64,000 nucleotides of DNA from Arthrobacter subterraneus (GTDB taxonomy: Bacteria > Actinomycetota > Actinomycetes > Actinomycetales > Micrococcaceae), in contig NZ_FNDT01000003.1 in NCBI RefSeq assembly GCF_900099735.1, positions 1 through 64,000 on the forward strand. Reading direction: 5' to 3'. The notes under the pieces are model-generated. The model saw nothing but the letters and a program-made list of their open reading frames with translations, did no database searches and was not told where the DNA came from. How positions within the stretch are numbered: position 1 is the first letter of the stretch; each line of letters opens with the position of its first letter. Below, one piece after another: positions 36,755 through 45,017 of the stretch. The position numbers and the translations under genes are program-made.

Positions 36755-36800
36755 AATAGCGAAAGGGAGAACCGGTTTCCCGGTTCTCCCTTTCGCTATT
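36755..36800. terminator. 21-bp perfect hairpin between oleD and the NlpC/P60 gene
   Basis: Arms 36755-36775 and 36780-36800 pair without mismatch around a TTTC loop, one of the strongest stems in the window. It lies between two convergent genes, 40 bases from the NlpC/P60 stop, and can end transcription from both sides. Confidence 0.88.
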
Positions 36801-36840
36801 CAGCTATGTCGCCGATACTAAGCGGGCAGCATACGACTCG

Positions 36841-37713
36841 TTAGAGGCGCACGAAGAACGAACCCGGCAGGTCAGTCAGCGGGTGCTGCATGGTGAGGTT
36901 TGCACCGTTCATGCCACTGCTGATGACCTGTCCGCCTCCGGCGTAGATGCCCACGTGGCCAGGCCGGATGACCAGATCGCCGGGTGCAGGGGAGCTTACC
37001 CGGGTACCGTAATCGGCGAACTGCAGAGGACCGAGGTCCCCGACCGGCTGACCGGCTGCCGCCATTGCGATCTCGATGAGTCGGGTGCAGTCCTGAATGG
37101 ACCCGGCAGCAAGTTGCGCACGAGCGGAAGCCAGGATGGCTGCACCCACACCGCTCGATGCGCCGTCAGCCACGGTGATGCTGGAGGAGGCCGTGGTGAC
37201 GCCCATGGTGCTGGTCTCTACCGGTGCCGGAGCAACCTGCGGGGCCGGTGCTACCGGTGCCGGAGCAACCGGTGCGGGTGCAGCCGGTGCCGGGGCAGCA
37301 GCCGCGCTGCCTGACAGGCTGATGACCTGACCCGGGTAGATGATCGAATCCCAGCCGAGGCCGTTCGCCGCGAAGACGGCTTCGAGGCTTACGCCGTAGC
37401 TGGCGGCGATGGACCCGAGGGTGTCTCCGGCCTGAACGGTGTGTGTCGGGGCGTTGACAACCGGTGCCGGCGCTGCCGGAGCAGCAAGGGGTGCGGCCTG
37501 GACGCCCGCTTCTACCGCCGGGACGGTGGCTGAGGTGGTGGTGGTTCCCGCGCTTGCTGGAAGAGCGGCTCCGAACATGATTCCGGAGGCTGCTACCAGG
37601 ACTGCTGCAGGGCGGCCGACGGTCCCGGCGTGGGAGCTGACTGCCTTGGAAACGACCTGCATGGTGCTGGGTGACTCTGCACGGTGGCGCGCGATATGAC
37701 GGTTCTTGGACAC
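36841..37713 (-). CDS. Secreted LysM and NlpC/P60 cell-wall hydrolase
   Basis: This 290-residue exported protein has a signal peptide (about 1-55: basic SKNRHIARHR, then AAVLVAASGIMFGAALPASAG), a LysM domain (about 85-130, HTVQAGDTLGSIAASYGVS...IIYPGQVISL), a Pro/Ala/Val linker with PAPVAP repeats, and a C-terminal NlpC/P60-like domain with Cys in IQDCTRLIEIA and His in RPGHVGIYAGGG. It likely cleaves peptidoglycan stem peptides. GTG 37713 follows GGGAGAGGC. A c-di-AMP riboswitch lies directly upstream, as for many actinobacterial Rpf/NlpC genes. Confidence 0.88.
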   Translation of the reverse strand: MSKNRHIARHRAESPSTMQVVSKAVSSHAGTVGRPAAVLVAASGIMFGAALPASAGTTTTSATVPAVEAGVQAAPLAAPAAPAPVVNAPTHTVQAGDTLGSIAASYGVSLEAVFAANGLGWDSIIYPGQVISLSGSAAAAPAPAAPAPVAPAPVAPAPQVAPAPVETSTMGVTTASSSITVADGASSGVGAAILASARAQLAAGSIQDCTRLIEIAMAAAGQPVGDLGPLQFADYGTRVSSPAPGDLVIRPGHVGIYAGGGQVISSGMNGANLTMQHPLTDLPGSFFVRL

Positions 37714-37726
37714 GAAAATTGCCTCT

Positions 37727-37892
37727 CCCAATGCCTGCGGAGTTAGCTGTCGGATTCGGATGGGAGCCACCCGGACGTCCGGCGGTGAGGCCGGGCACGT
37801 CTTAACCCCTAGGACTTCTGAAGAAGTCCGCTATCTGGTTCCCCCGCTCCTGTCGCTGTGTGTAGCGAACGGACCTTCCAGCGGCGACAGGA
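37727..37892 (-). promoter_or_regulatory. ydaO/yuaA-type c-di-AMP riboswitch
   Basis: On the minus strand the leader of the NlpC/P60 gene contains, in order, an outer CCTGTCGC...GCGACAGG pairing (37890-37844), GCGGGGGAACCAG, a GGACTTCTTCAGAAGTCC hairpin, GGGGTTAAG, a GCCGGACGTCCGG-containing stem, CCCATCCGAATCCGACAG and CTAACTCCGCAGGC just before the coding region. These are the conserved blocks of the ydaO class (GGGGAACC, GGGGTxAA, CCGAxxCCGACAGCTAAC). Known members switch expression of wall hydrolases off when c-di-AMP is high. The exact 5' limit is uncertain. Confidence 0.88.
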
Positions 37893-38022
37893 TTAGGCAA
37901 TCCACCAGAAGGAAGCCGGGCGTTTGAGCCCGGCGTGTCCTAAACGTTACCGTCTTTTCGTTGAAATGTCACGTTTCGGTCACGGCCGCTCCACCGCAGG
38001 CGTCCAACCGCGTCCGAGAGGA
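37893..38022 (-). other. Promoter-side region upstream of the riboswitch
   Basis: This stretch between the YtxH-like stop and the riboswitch holds a GCCGGGC/GCCCGGC hairpin (37915-37934), which may be the upstream gene's terminator, though no T run follows. A promoter for the riboswitch transcript must be here. I see no gene. Confidence 0.4.
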
Positions 38023-38304
38023 TCAGATCTTGTACTCGTCAGACGGGCTCTGTGCCGCGTCATTATCGCCGCCGCGGTGCATGGCCGACTGTGCCTTCTT
38101 CAGCGCCTGCTCGGCCTGCGCCTGGACCTCCGGAGCCTTGGCCTTTACCGTCTCGGATGCCTGGGACACCTTGTCCTGAACCTTCGGGTTGCTCCAGAGT
38201 TCGTTGGCCTTGACCTTGATCTGCTCATAACTTGCACGACCAGCCCGGGCGCCCAGAACGTAGCCTGCTGCCATGCCTGCCGCAAAAACCAACTTGTTCT
38301 TCAT
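38023..38304 (-). CDS. YtxH-like small membrane-associated protein
   Basis: This 93-residue protein has a short N-terminal membrane segment (KLVFAAGMAAGYVLGARAG) followed by an amphipathic, Lys/Glu/Ala-rich helical region (38-80) and a polar tail. This is the layout of YtxH domain proteins, linked to general stress in Firmicutes; the actinobacterial function is not known. The start is well supported by GGAGACACGCG upstream. It is a single gene between mutM and the riboswitch leader. Confidence 0.8.
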   Translation of the reverse strand: MKNKLVFAAGMAAGYVLGARAGRASYEQIKVKANELWSNPKVQDKVSQASETVKAKAPEVQAQAEQALKKAQSAMHRGGDNDAAQSPSDEYKI

Positions 38305-38381
38305 CGCGTGTCTCCTGACGTGTCGGGTACTGACGTATTGAATCTAGTCAGCGTACTTACTTTTGTCACGTCAGATGACAC

Positions 38382-39395
38382 TCACCATCGCCCGTTGCGC
38401 GGCCGTGGCTGGCACCGGGGGCAACTGTAGGACGAGCGGTTCATAAACGTTTCGCGGCGTATCCGTGAGTCCCTGCCCTCGGCCTGGCACCGCCGGCAAT
38501 GCTCGCGCTCCCTCCCATAGGCATTCAGGGAGCGTTCAAAATATCCCGAGGCGCCATTTACATTGACGTACAGGGAATCGAAACTGGTGCCGCCCGCGTC
38601 GAGTGCCCGGGACATCACGTCCCGGCAGGCGTCAAGCAGTCGGGCAGCCTCTGCCCTCCGGAGCGTGTCGGTAGGACGCGCATAATGCAGCTTTGCCGCC
38701 CACAACGACTCATCGGCATAGATGTTCCCGACCCCCGAGATGAGGGACTGGTCGAGCAGGGCCCGCTTCAGACCGGTTCGGCGGGACTGCAGCTTTCGGA
38801 AGAAATCCTCGAAGGAGAACGCGGGATCCAGCGGATCACGGGCAATGTGGGCAGCTTCCAGCGGAATCAATGGGACAGGGCTTTCGCCAAGGCCACCGGG
38901 AAATCCGTCGGAGGTGGGGACCATGTTTGTGACGAAGAGCCCGCCGAAGATTCGTTGGTCCACGAAGCGGAGCTCCCCCGGCATGGACCGGGCACCGGCC
39001 ACCGGCGACAGCCGCAGGCGCACCCTCAGATGTACCTCATCGGGCTGCTCCGCATCTTCGACCAGCAGCTGCCCGCTCATTCCGAGATGGGCCACCAGAG
39101 CGACGGCCGGCGACGGTTCATCCCGGGTAAGCAGGTGCGACGACGGTGATTCGGGACCGCCGTCGTCGGGCGTGTCCTCGTCGGGCGTAAAGGTGAGCGG
39201 TAGCCAGAGGAACTTCCCGCGGCGCACCGCGTCTGTAACCCGCGCTCCGACAAGATTGCCGGCGAAATCCCCGGCTCCGAGCGTGTGGCGGCGGATGGAC
39301 CGCGGATCAAGAACGTCAACTGCCTCAATCCGGCGACCCTGGACCCAGCGCGCCAACCCACGGCGCACCACTTCCACCTCGGGCAGTTCAGGCAT
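38382..39395 (-). CDS. mutM: Formamidopyrimidine-DNA glycosylase
   Basis: MutM excises 8-oxoguanine and nicks the site. The 337-residue protein has the catalytic N terminus [13 protein letters not shown] (Pro1 after Met removal, Glu2), [21 protein letters not shown], the H2TH region ([15 protein letters not shown]), and the zinc finger HCRRCQ...YSCPRC. Length is longer than E. coli (269) because of an insertion around 75-95 ([15 protein letters not shown]). It starts 15 bases after the rnc stop on the same strand, in the usual yceD-rpmF-rnc-mutM order. Confidence 0.95.
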   Translation of the reverse strand: MPELPEVEVVRRGLARWVQGRRIEAVDVLDPRSIRRHTLGAGDFAGNLVGARVTDAVRRGKFLWLPLTFTPDEDTPDDGGPESPSSHLLTRDEPSPAVALVAHLGMSGQLLVEDAEQPDEVHLRVRLRLSPVAGARSMPGELRFVDQRIFGGLFVTNMVPTSDGFPGGLGESPVPLIPLEAAHIARDPLDPAFSFEDFFRKLQSRRTGLKRALLDQSLISGVGNIYADESLWAAKLHYARPTDTLRRAEAARLLDACRDVMSRALDAGGTSFDSLYVNVNGASGYFERSLNAYGREREHCRRCQAEGRDSRIRRETFMNRSSYSCPRCQPRPRNGRW

Positions 39396-39410
39396 GGGCG
39401 TGACGGCGGC

Positions 39411-40190
39411 TCACGTTGACTGACGGAGGTCCGCGTCGGTGCGGAGCCCGGCGGCACCGGCCTGGAGAAGCTTCCAGGACGCTGCAGCAGCTTCCTGCTC
39501 CGCTTCTTTCTTTGACCGGCCGGAGCCGGAGCCGTAGGTGGTTGAGCCGATGACCAGCACGGCTTCGAACCGGCGGTCGTGGTCCGGGCCGAAACCGGTC
39601 ACCTGATAATCGATGACGCCCATCCGCTGGGCGGCGGCGATCTCCTGGATGCTGGTTTTCCAGTCTGTACCAGCGCCGAGCGCAGCGGCATCCTGAAGCA
39701 CCGGCCCAATGATGCGCATCACAAGGCGCCGCGCCGTTTCCATACCGTTGCTGAGGTAGGTAGCCCCGATGATGGCTTCCATGGTGTCCGCGAGAATTGA
39801 GGATTTGTCCCACCCGTTGGTGAGCTTTTCACCCTGCCCGAGGAGGATGTGTTTCCCGAGGTCAAGGCCGCGTGCAATGTCGGCGAGTGCCCGTGTGCTG
39901 ACAACGGCGGAGCGCCTCTTGGCGAGGTCGCCCTCGGAAAGGTCAGGGTTGTCGCGGTAGAGCGCGTCGGTGACCGACAGACCCAGCACGGCGTCACCGA
40001 GGAACTCCAGGCGTTCATTCGTCGGAATACCGCCCTGCTCATAAGCGTAGGACCGGTGCGTGAGCGCAAGACGAAGCGTCTCGGCGTCAATACTGACACC
40101 GAGACGCTTCAAAAGGTCTTCAGAACTCTCCACGCAGGCGACGCTTTCGCGATCAAAGCCGAGGACACCGGAAACCGGTGCCGTCAGCAT
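39411..40190 (-). CDS. rnc: Ribonuclease III
   Basis: RNase III cuts double-stranded RNA in rRNA and mRNA maturation. The 259-residue protein has the nuclease domain (NERLEFLGDAVLGL, DTMEAIIGATYL with acidic metal ligands) and a C-terminal double-stranded RNA-binding domain (about 180-245, DWKTSIQEIAAAQ...GSGRSKKEAEQEAAAASW). The ATG directly follows the rpmF stop with no gap. An N-terminal extension of about 20 residues precedes the conserved part; ATG 40190 is accepted because of the junction. Confidence 0.95.
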   Translation of the reverse strand: MLTAPVSGVLGFDRESVACVESSEDLLKRLGVSIDAETLRLALTHRSYAYEQGGIPTNERLEFLGDAVLGLSVTDALYRDNPDLSEGDLAKRRSAVVSTRALADIARGLDLGKHILLGQGEKLTNGWDKSSILADTMEAIIGATYLSNGMETARRLVMRIIGPVLQDAAALGAGTDWKTSIQEIAAAQRMGVIDYQVTGFGPDHDRRFEAVLVIGSTTYGSGSGRSKKEAEQEAAAASWKLLQAGAAGLRTDADLRQST

Positions 40191-40394
40191 CTAGACGTCG
40201 GCTACCTTGCGTCCCTTGTACTCAAGGAACAGTGCGGTGCCGGCGGAATCGGTGACAACCTTCGCCTGGTGGGCAAGGCTGTAGGTGACGCGACCGTTCT
40301 CCACCGTCTTCACCAGCTTGGGGGCAACAGCCTTCCACTGGGAACGGCGTGCACGCGTATTCGAGCGGGACATTTTCCGCTTGGGAACAGCCAC
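40191..40394 (-). CDS. rpmF: 50S ribosomal protein L32
   Basis: This 67-residue protein begins [21 protein letters not shown], the L32 signature. No CxxC pairs occur, so it is the zinc-free form. It starts 2 bases after the yceD stop and ends immediately before rnc. The order yceD-rpmF-rnc-mutM is conserved in Actinobacteria. Confidence 0.97.
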   Translation of the reverse strand: MAVPKRKMSRSNTRARRSQWKAVAPKLVKTVENGRVTYSLAHQAKVVTDSAGTALFLEYKGRKVADV

Positions 40395-40396
40395 GG

Positions 40397-40969
40397 CTAA
40401 CTCTCTTCTCTCTTGTCTGACTCTGTCTTAACATCTGGTTCCGCTGCCTCAGGGGTGGCGGCCGCGCCGGCCAACCCTGACAGAGCAGCCCAGCGGGGGT
40501 CGAGGACCTCGTGCTGGTGTCCGGGATCATCTTCCAGGCGGGCACCGCATTCGGCGCACAAACCCTGGCAGTCCTCCCGGCATACCGGCTGGAACGGCAG
40601 TGAGGTCACCACCGCATCCCGCAGTACCGGCTCGAGATCGATGGCATCGTTCTCGACCAGGCGCTGCGCGTCCTCCTCTTCATCCTCCGCCAGCTCGGGG
40701 GCGTCGTAGTAGAAGAGTTCCTGCACATCAACGCTACTGCCGTACCTGAGCGGGTCAAGGCACCGGCCGCACTCGCCGACTACTTCGACGTCTACGCTGC
40801 CCGATACCAGGATCCCCTCGTGTACGGCCTCGAACCTCAGGTCCAGCTCCATCTCGGAGCCTTCCTGAACGCCGATGAGCGCCACACCAAAATCCTTCGG
40901 TGCGGGCACATGTTCTTCGACTGTCCGCATGTTTCCCGGACTGCGTCCGAGATCCCTGACATTGAACAC
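40397..40969 (-). CDS. yceD: YceD family (DUF177) protein
   Basis: YceD/DUF177 proteins are co-encoded with L32 and have been linked to 23S rRNA metabolism. The protein has [10 protein letters not shown]-like [30 protein letters not shown] (zinc-like Cys pairs), and an acidic middle ([13 protein letters not shown]). The first standard start in frame is GTG 40969 (190 residues), but it has no Shine-Dalgarno. AGGAG lies 5 bases before an in-frame ATT at 40996, giving nine more residues IKSDLGSPL. This extended form (start 40996, rare AUU codon) may be the true one. Confidence 0.88.
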   Translation of the reverse strand: MFNVRDLGRSPGNMRTVEEHVPAPKDFGVALIGVQEGSEMELDLRFEAVHEGILVSGSVDVEVVGECGRCLDPLRYGSSVDVQELFYYDAPELAEDEEEDAQRLVENDAIDLEPVLRDAVVTSLPFQPVCREDCQGLCAECGARLEDDPGHQHEVLDPRWAALSGLAGAAATPEAAEPDVKTESDKREES

Positions 40970-41147
40970 CAGGGGCGAACCAAGATCGCTTTTAATGGGA
41001 ACTCCTGTAGAACATATGACCGACGAACCATCTTAGCCCGAAACAAAGCCCCACCCCAAACCGGCTATCCTCTCGCAGCACTGAACCATCCCAGATGCGC
41101 TCGGAATGCGGGTGACTTGACGCATCCGCGGCGATACGCTGTCCTCT

Positions 41148-41570
41148 GTGACTCAAATACGCGTGCGTGACGCTGCCCGGTTCCTCGGCGTCAGCACTGA
41201 CACCGTCCGCCGCTGGATCGATGAAGGTACTCTCGCCGCTACCCGTTCAGCGGGGGCTCTCACCATCGACGGCCTGCAGCTCGCGCGCCTGGCGCGGGAC
41301 CGCGCCGTGCTCCCCGAAGATCCCTCCGGCGCGGCCACCTCCGCACGGAACCGCTTCGTGGGGCTTGTCACGGAGGTAGTGAGCGACACGGTGATGTCGC
41401 AGGTCGAGCTGCAGTGCGGTCCGCACAGAGTGGTGTCCCTGATGAGCAGTGAAGCGGTGCGCGAGCTAGGCATACAGCCCGGCTCCGTTGCCGTGGCAGT
41501 GATCAAGGCTACCAATGTGATTGTGGAGGCCACACCGGTCGGAACCCCGCAGCCGGGCGAACACCGATGA
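41148..41570 (+). CDS. HTH-Mop (molybdenum-pterin binding) protein, ModE-like regulator
   Basis: This 140-residue protein joins a MerR/excisionase-type helix-turn-helix (about 4-50: VRDAARFLGVSTDTVRRWIDEG) to one Mop/TOBE domain (about 68-134: NRFVGLVTEVVSDTVMSQVELQCGPHRVVSLMSSEAV) that binds molybdate. It precedes modABC with an ATGA overlap and is therefore probably the operon's molybdate sensor, though its HTH differs from classical ModE. The GTG start at 41148 lies about 9 bases after GATACGCT, so the transcript may be leaderless. Confidence 0.87.
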   Translation: MTQIRVRDAARFLGVSTDTVRRWIDEGTLAATRSAGALTIDGLQLARLARDRAVLPEDPSGAATSARNRFVGLVTEVVSDTVMSQVELQCGPHRVVSLMSSEAVRELGIQPGSVAVAVIKATNVIVEATPVGTPQPGEHR

Positions 41571-42322
41571 TGCGCCGGGCACGGCAGGCAGCGGGCGCCG
41601 TCGTCGTTCTTTCGCTTTCTGCCTGCGGCAGCGGCGGTCAGGCCCGTGAGACAACACTCAACGTCTATGCCGCGTCATCACTTCAGGTTCCGTTCGAGGA
41701 GATCGCCGAGGAGTTCGAAGCCGCTCACTCCGGCGTGGATGTGCAACTGAACTTCGCCGGATCCTCCGATCTCGCAGCCCAGATCCGTGCGGGTGCGCCC
41801 GCCGAGGTGTTTGCCTCGGCCAACAAGGCCACCATGGAGCAGATTGCTGCTGAGCAGCTCCTCGCATCGGAACCCCGGCCGTTCGCCACCAACGTGCTGA
41901 CCATCGCGGTGGCCGAGGGAAACCCGCTCGGTATCGAGTCACTGGCGTCGCTCGCGGAGCCCACGGTTTCGGTGGTCCTGTGCGCCCCGCAGGTGCCGTG
42001 CGGCTCAGCGGCCGGAGATGTGCAGGAGCTCACGGGGGTTTCTCTTACGCCCGTCAGTGAGGAAAGCTCCGTCACGGACGTGCTTGGGAAGGTCTCATCG
42101 GGTCAGGCGGATGCGGGGCTCGTCTACGTGACGGACGCGGCGGCGGCCGCCGGGTCGGTGGACAGTGTGCCGTTCGACGCGGCCGCCCAGGCCGCCAACG
42201 TGTACCCGATCGCGGTCACGGGAACGGGCGGTGACCTCGCAGCCGACTTCGTGGACCTCGTCACCGGAGTGCAGGGCCAGCGGGTGCTTGCCGCCCACGG
42301 CTTCGGGAAGCCCGGCCGGTGA
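41567..42322 (+). CDS. modA: Molybdate-binding lipoprotein
   Basis: ModA captures molybdate outside the membrane for ModBC. The 251-residue protein has a lipoprotein signal ([17 protein letters not shown], lipobox LSAC, Cys20), then [48 protein letters not shown] and [13 protein letters not shown], the family hallmarks. ATGATG gives two possible starts (41567 or 41570); the first overlaps the regulator's stop. The stop overlaps modB (GTGA). Confidence 0.95.
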   Translation: MMRRARQAAGAVVVLSLSACGSGGQARETTLNVYAASSLQVPFEEIAEEFEAAHSGVDVQLNFAGSSDLAAQIRAGAPAEVFASANKATMEQIAAEQLLASEPRPFATNVLTIAVAEGNPLGIESLASLAEPTVSVVLCAPQVPCGSAAGDVQELTGVSLTPVSEESSVTDVLGKVSSGQADAGLVYVTDAAAAAGSVDSVPFDAAAQAANVYPIAVTGTGGDLAADFVDLVTGVQGQRVLAAHGFGKPGR

Positions 42323-43110
42323 GCGGTTCCTATTCCGGCATCCCGCGGTGGGTGCTTGCCGTCGCCGCAGCAGGCGCCCTCTTCCTGCTGGTACCGCTTG
42401 CCGCCATTGTGCTTCGCGTTGACTGGACGCGGTTCGGCGCGCTGGTTTCCTCCGAGCCCTCCCGCGCGGCGCTCCTCCTGAGCCTGCAGACCTCGGGGAC
42501 CAGCACGGCGCTCTGTGTGCTCTTCGGGGTACCGATGGCCTTTGCCCTGGCACGCACCAGGTTTCGGGGTCAGCGCGTGGTCCGGGCGCTCGTTCTCCTG
42601 CCGTTGGTGCTGCCGCCCGTGGTCGGCGGCATCGCGCTGCTCTATACCTTCGGGCGGCAGGGGCTCCTCGGCGAGTCCCTCCGCATCCTCGGCGTGGACA
42701 TTGCATTCTCGACCGCCGCCGTCGTGCTGGCGCAGACGTTCGTTGCCCTGCCGTTCCTGGTCCTGAGCCTCGAGGGAGCCCTGCGGACCGCAGGTACCCG
42801 CTACGAGGCCGTTGCTGCGACGCTGGGCGCACGCCCCACCACGGTGCTGAGACGGGTGAGCCTGCCGCTGGTCGGACCGGGCATCGTGTCCGGTGCTGTT
42901 CTGTCCTTCGCCCGCGCACTCGGCGAATTCGGCGCAACGCTCACCTTCGCCGGCAGCCTGCAGGGCGTAACCCGGACGCTTCCGCTGGAAATCTACCTGC
43001 AGCGGGAAACCGACCCGGACGCCGCGGTTGCACTGTCGCTGGTGCTCGTCGCCGTCGCCGTCCTGGTGGTCGCGCTGGCGCACCGCATCCATGAGGGCAC
43101 CGGCCCGTGA
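42319..43110 (+). CDS. modB: Molybdate ABC transporter permease
   Basis: This 263-residue inner-membrane permease has five to six helices and the EAA loop that contacts ModC ([30 protein letters not shown]). The [16 protein letters not shown] segment is typical of ModB/CysT. GTG 42319 overlaps the modA stop, and the end overlaps modC (GTGA, 43107-43110), so the operon is translationally coupled throughout. Confidence 0.95.
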   Translation: MSGSYSGIPRWVLAVAAAGALFLLVPLAAIVLRVDWTRFGALVSSEPSRAALLLSLQTSGTSTALCVLFGVPMAFALARTRFRGQRVVRALVLLPLVLPPVVGGIALLYTFGRQGLLGESLRILGVDIAFSTAAVVLAQTFVALPFLVLSLEGALRTAGTRYEAVAATLGARPTTVLRRVSLPLVGPGIVSGAVLSFARALGEFGATLTFAGSLQGVTRTLPLEIYLQRETDPDAAVALSLVLVAVAVLVVALAHRIHEGTGP

Positions 43111-44144
43111 ACCTGGTTGCCAGCGCGAAGATTCCCACGCGGAACATTGACCTGCGGCTTTCCCTCTCCGCCGGGGAAACCGTGGCTGTCATGGGACCCA
43201 ACGGGGCCGGAAAATCCACACTGCTCGCCGTGCTCGCCGGGCTCATTCGTCCCGACCACGGCTCTGCCTCCCTCAACGGCAAAACCCTGTACGACGACGG
43301 CGCGTGGCTGCCGCCCCATGCCCGCGGCATTGCGCTGCTGGCCCAGGACGCGCTCCTCTTCCCGCACCTCTCGGTGCTGGAGAATGTTGCATTCGGACCC
43401 CGGTCCGCCGGAGCCTCCCGCAGCGCCGCCCGGCAGGCAGCGAACCGCTGGCTTCAGGAGGTTGACGCCGCTGACCTTGCCGGTCACCGGCCTTCACGCC
43501 TCTCGGGAGGCCAGGCGCAGCGGGTGGCCGTGGCCCGTGCCCTCGCGGCCGAGCCGGCGCTCCTGCTGCTGGATGAGCCACTGGCAGCGCTCGACATTTC
43601 CGTGGCGCCGGTGCTGCGCCGCACGCTTCGCCGGGTGCTCGAGGGGCGCAGCGCAATCATCGTCACGCATGACGTGGTGGATGCGTTGCTGCTCGCCGAC
43701 CGGGTGGTGATCATCGACGGCGGACGGATTGTCGAGGATGGGCCCACCCGGTCAGTCCTTGAAAGGCCGCGCAGCCGCTTCGCCGCGGGGCTGGCCGGAG
43801 TGAACCTCCTGACGGGCACCACGGCGGCGGGCGGGCTGCACACCTCAACAGGTCTGCAACTGGCGGCCCTGACGGAGGAGGATCTGCCGCCGGGGAAGGA
43901 CGCAGCAGCGGTTTTCAGCCCCCGGGCCGTCGCAGTTCACCGGCTCCGGCCGACGGGCAGTCCCCGGAACGTCTTTTCGGTGACCGTCACGGATCTTGAG
44001 CAGCATGGACCACGCACCACCGTGCGCGCAGGGCATCTGAGTGCCGAGATCACCACTGCCTCGGCCGCCGACCTGGACCTGTTGCCGGGCACGGGGATGT
44101 ACTTCAGCGTGAAGTCAGCCGAGGTGACCGTCTACCTGCTCTGA
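43107..44144 (+). CDS. modC: Molybdate ABC transporter ATP-binding protein
   Basis: ModC powers molybdate uptake. The 345-residue protein has Walker [13 protein letters not shown], the Q loop, signature [18 protein letters not shown], Walker [13 protein letters not shown] and the switch His in [10 protein letters not shown], and a C-terminal TOBE/Mop region (about 285-345). The first residues ([17 protein letters not shown]) are short for the family, which fits the coupled GTG start. The downstream small acidic gene is convergent, and no strong terminator was found in the 28-base gap. Confidence 0.95.
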   Translation: MNLVASAKIPTRNIDLRLSLSAGETVAVMGPNGAGKSTLLAVLAGLIRPDHGSASLNGKTLYDDGAWLPPHARGIALLAQDALLFPHLSVLENVAFGPRSAGASRSAARQAANRWLQEVDAADLAGHRPSRLSGGQAQRVAVARALAAEPALLLLDEPLAALDISVAPVLRRTLRRVLEGRSAIIVTHDVVDALLLADRVVIIDGGRIVEDGPTRSVLERPRSRFAAGLAGVNLLTGTTAAGGLHTSTGLQLAALTEEDLPPGKDAAAVFSPRAVAVHRLRPTGSPRNVFSVTVTDLEQHGPRTTVRAGHLSAEITTASAADLDLLPGTGMYFSVKSAEVTVYLL

Positions 44145-44172
44145 GCATCCGGGCTACTGAAGTCGGTAGACC

Positions 44173-44412
44173 TCAGGCGGACTTCTCCGCAGCGTGCTGG
44201 TTGGATGTCTCAGACATGATGTCCCTGTCGTCCAGCTCCTCGTTGACTTCTTCCTGACGGTGCTCAGTCTCCGGGTCCGGGCTGCCCGCCTCGACGTATT
44301 CCACCTCGAGCTGCCGGTGGACCTTGCTGTTGAGGACCTCAACCTGGTCATCCTCAAGGCTGTTGAGGTTCTCCGGAAATGGATCTTCCGGCTTGATGCG
44401 ACTTTTGCCCAT
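44173..44412 (-). CDS. Small acidic hypothetical protein
   Basis: A 79-residue hydrophilic protein (MGKSRIKPEDPFPENLNSLEDDQVEVLNSKV... in blocks) very rich in Glu, Asp and Gln, with no signal peptide, membrane segment or Cys. I do not recognise the family. GAGGAAAAACA before ATG 44412 is a good ribosome-binding site, so I think it is a real gene. The longer frame to 44532 crosses the coaD end. It lies 58 bases after coaD on the same strand. Confidence 0.7.
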   Translation of the reverse strand: MGKSRIKPEDPFPENLNSLEDDQVEVLNSKVHRQLEVEYVEAGSPDPETEHRQEEVNEELDDRDIMSETSNQHAAEKSA

Positions 44413-44470
44413 TGTTTTTCCTCTGTCCGCCCGCACTGGAATTCCTGATTCTACTGAAACGAATCCGCTT

Positions 44471-44947
44471 CTAGGGAGTGGTCTCCTTGAGCCGCTTGAG
44501 GACGGCCTTCGGGACAAAGGGCGAAATGTCACCGCCGAGGCTCGCCACCTCCTTCAGGAGCGTCGACGAGAGGTGCGAGTAGCTTGCCTCGGCCGGAATG
44601 AACACCGTCTCGATGCCGGCCAGTTGCCGGTTCATCGCGGCCATCGGCAGCTCGTATTCGAAGTCGGCACTGGAGCGCAGGCCTTTCACAATGAGGTTGG
44701 CTCCGTGCTCACGGCAGAACTCTGCGAGCAACCCGTCACCCATGGGCCGTACGGAAACCCCGCGCAGGTAGGTGAGGGTCTCGTTGGCGATGTCCAGCCG
44801 GTCCACCAGCTCGAACCGGTACTTCTTTGCGTAGTTGGTGGAGACAGCCACGATGACCTCGTCGAAGAGGCTGGCGGCACGGGCGATGACCTCCAAATGG
44901 CCGTTATGGATGGGATCGAAGGACCCGGGGCAGACTGCGCGGCGCAT
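44471..44947 (-). CDS. coaD: Phosphopantetheine adenylyltransferase
   Basis: CoaD makes dephospho-CoA from 4'-phosphopantetheine and ATP, supplying CoA for ACP loading and olefin synthesis. The 158-residue protein has CPGSFDPIHNGHLEVI (HxGH nucleotide motif), KGLRSSADFEYELPMAAMNR and SHLSSTLLKEVASLGGDIS. The start at 44947 (MRRAVCPGSFDP) is the family start; the frame to 45007 extends into the aminotransferase promoter. In many Actinobacteria rsmD precedes coaD; here rsmD is 16 kb away. Confidence 0.96.
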   Translation of the reverse strand: MRRAVCPGSFDPIHNGHLEVIARAASLFDEVIVAVSTNYAKKYRFELVDRLDIANETLTYLRGVSVRPMGDGLLAEFCREHGANLIVKGLRSSADFEYELPMAAMNRQLAGIETVFIPAEASYSHLSSTLLKEVASLGGDISPFVPKAVLKRLKETTP

Positions 44948-45017
44948 ACAACGAATGTACCCTCTGGCGCGCCGGTTTAGACCGTCGCCGGCACAGGCGT
45001 TCGACATACTGGATCAC

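Noticed and set aside
44145-44172. Terminator between modC and the small acidic gene
   Set aside because: Only a weak, mismatched stem can be drawn; not reported as a feature.
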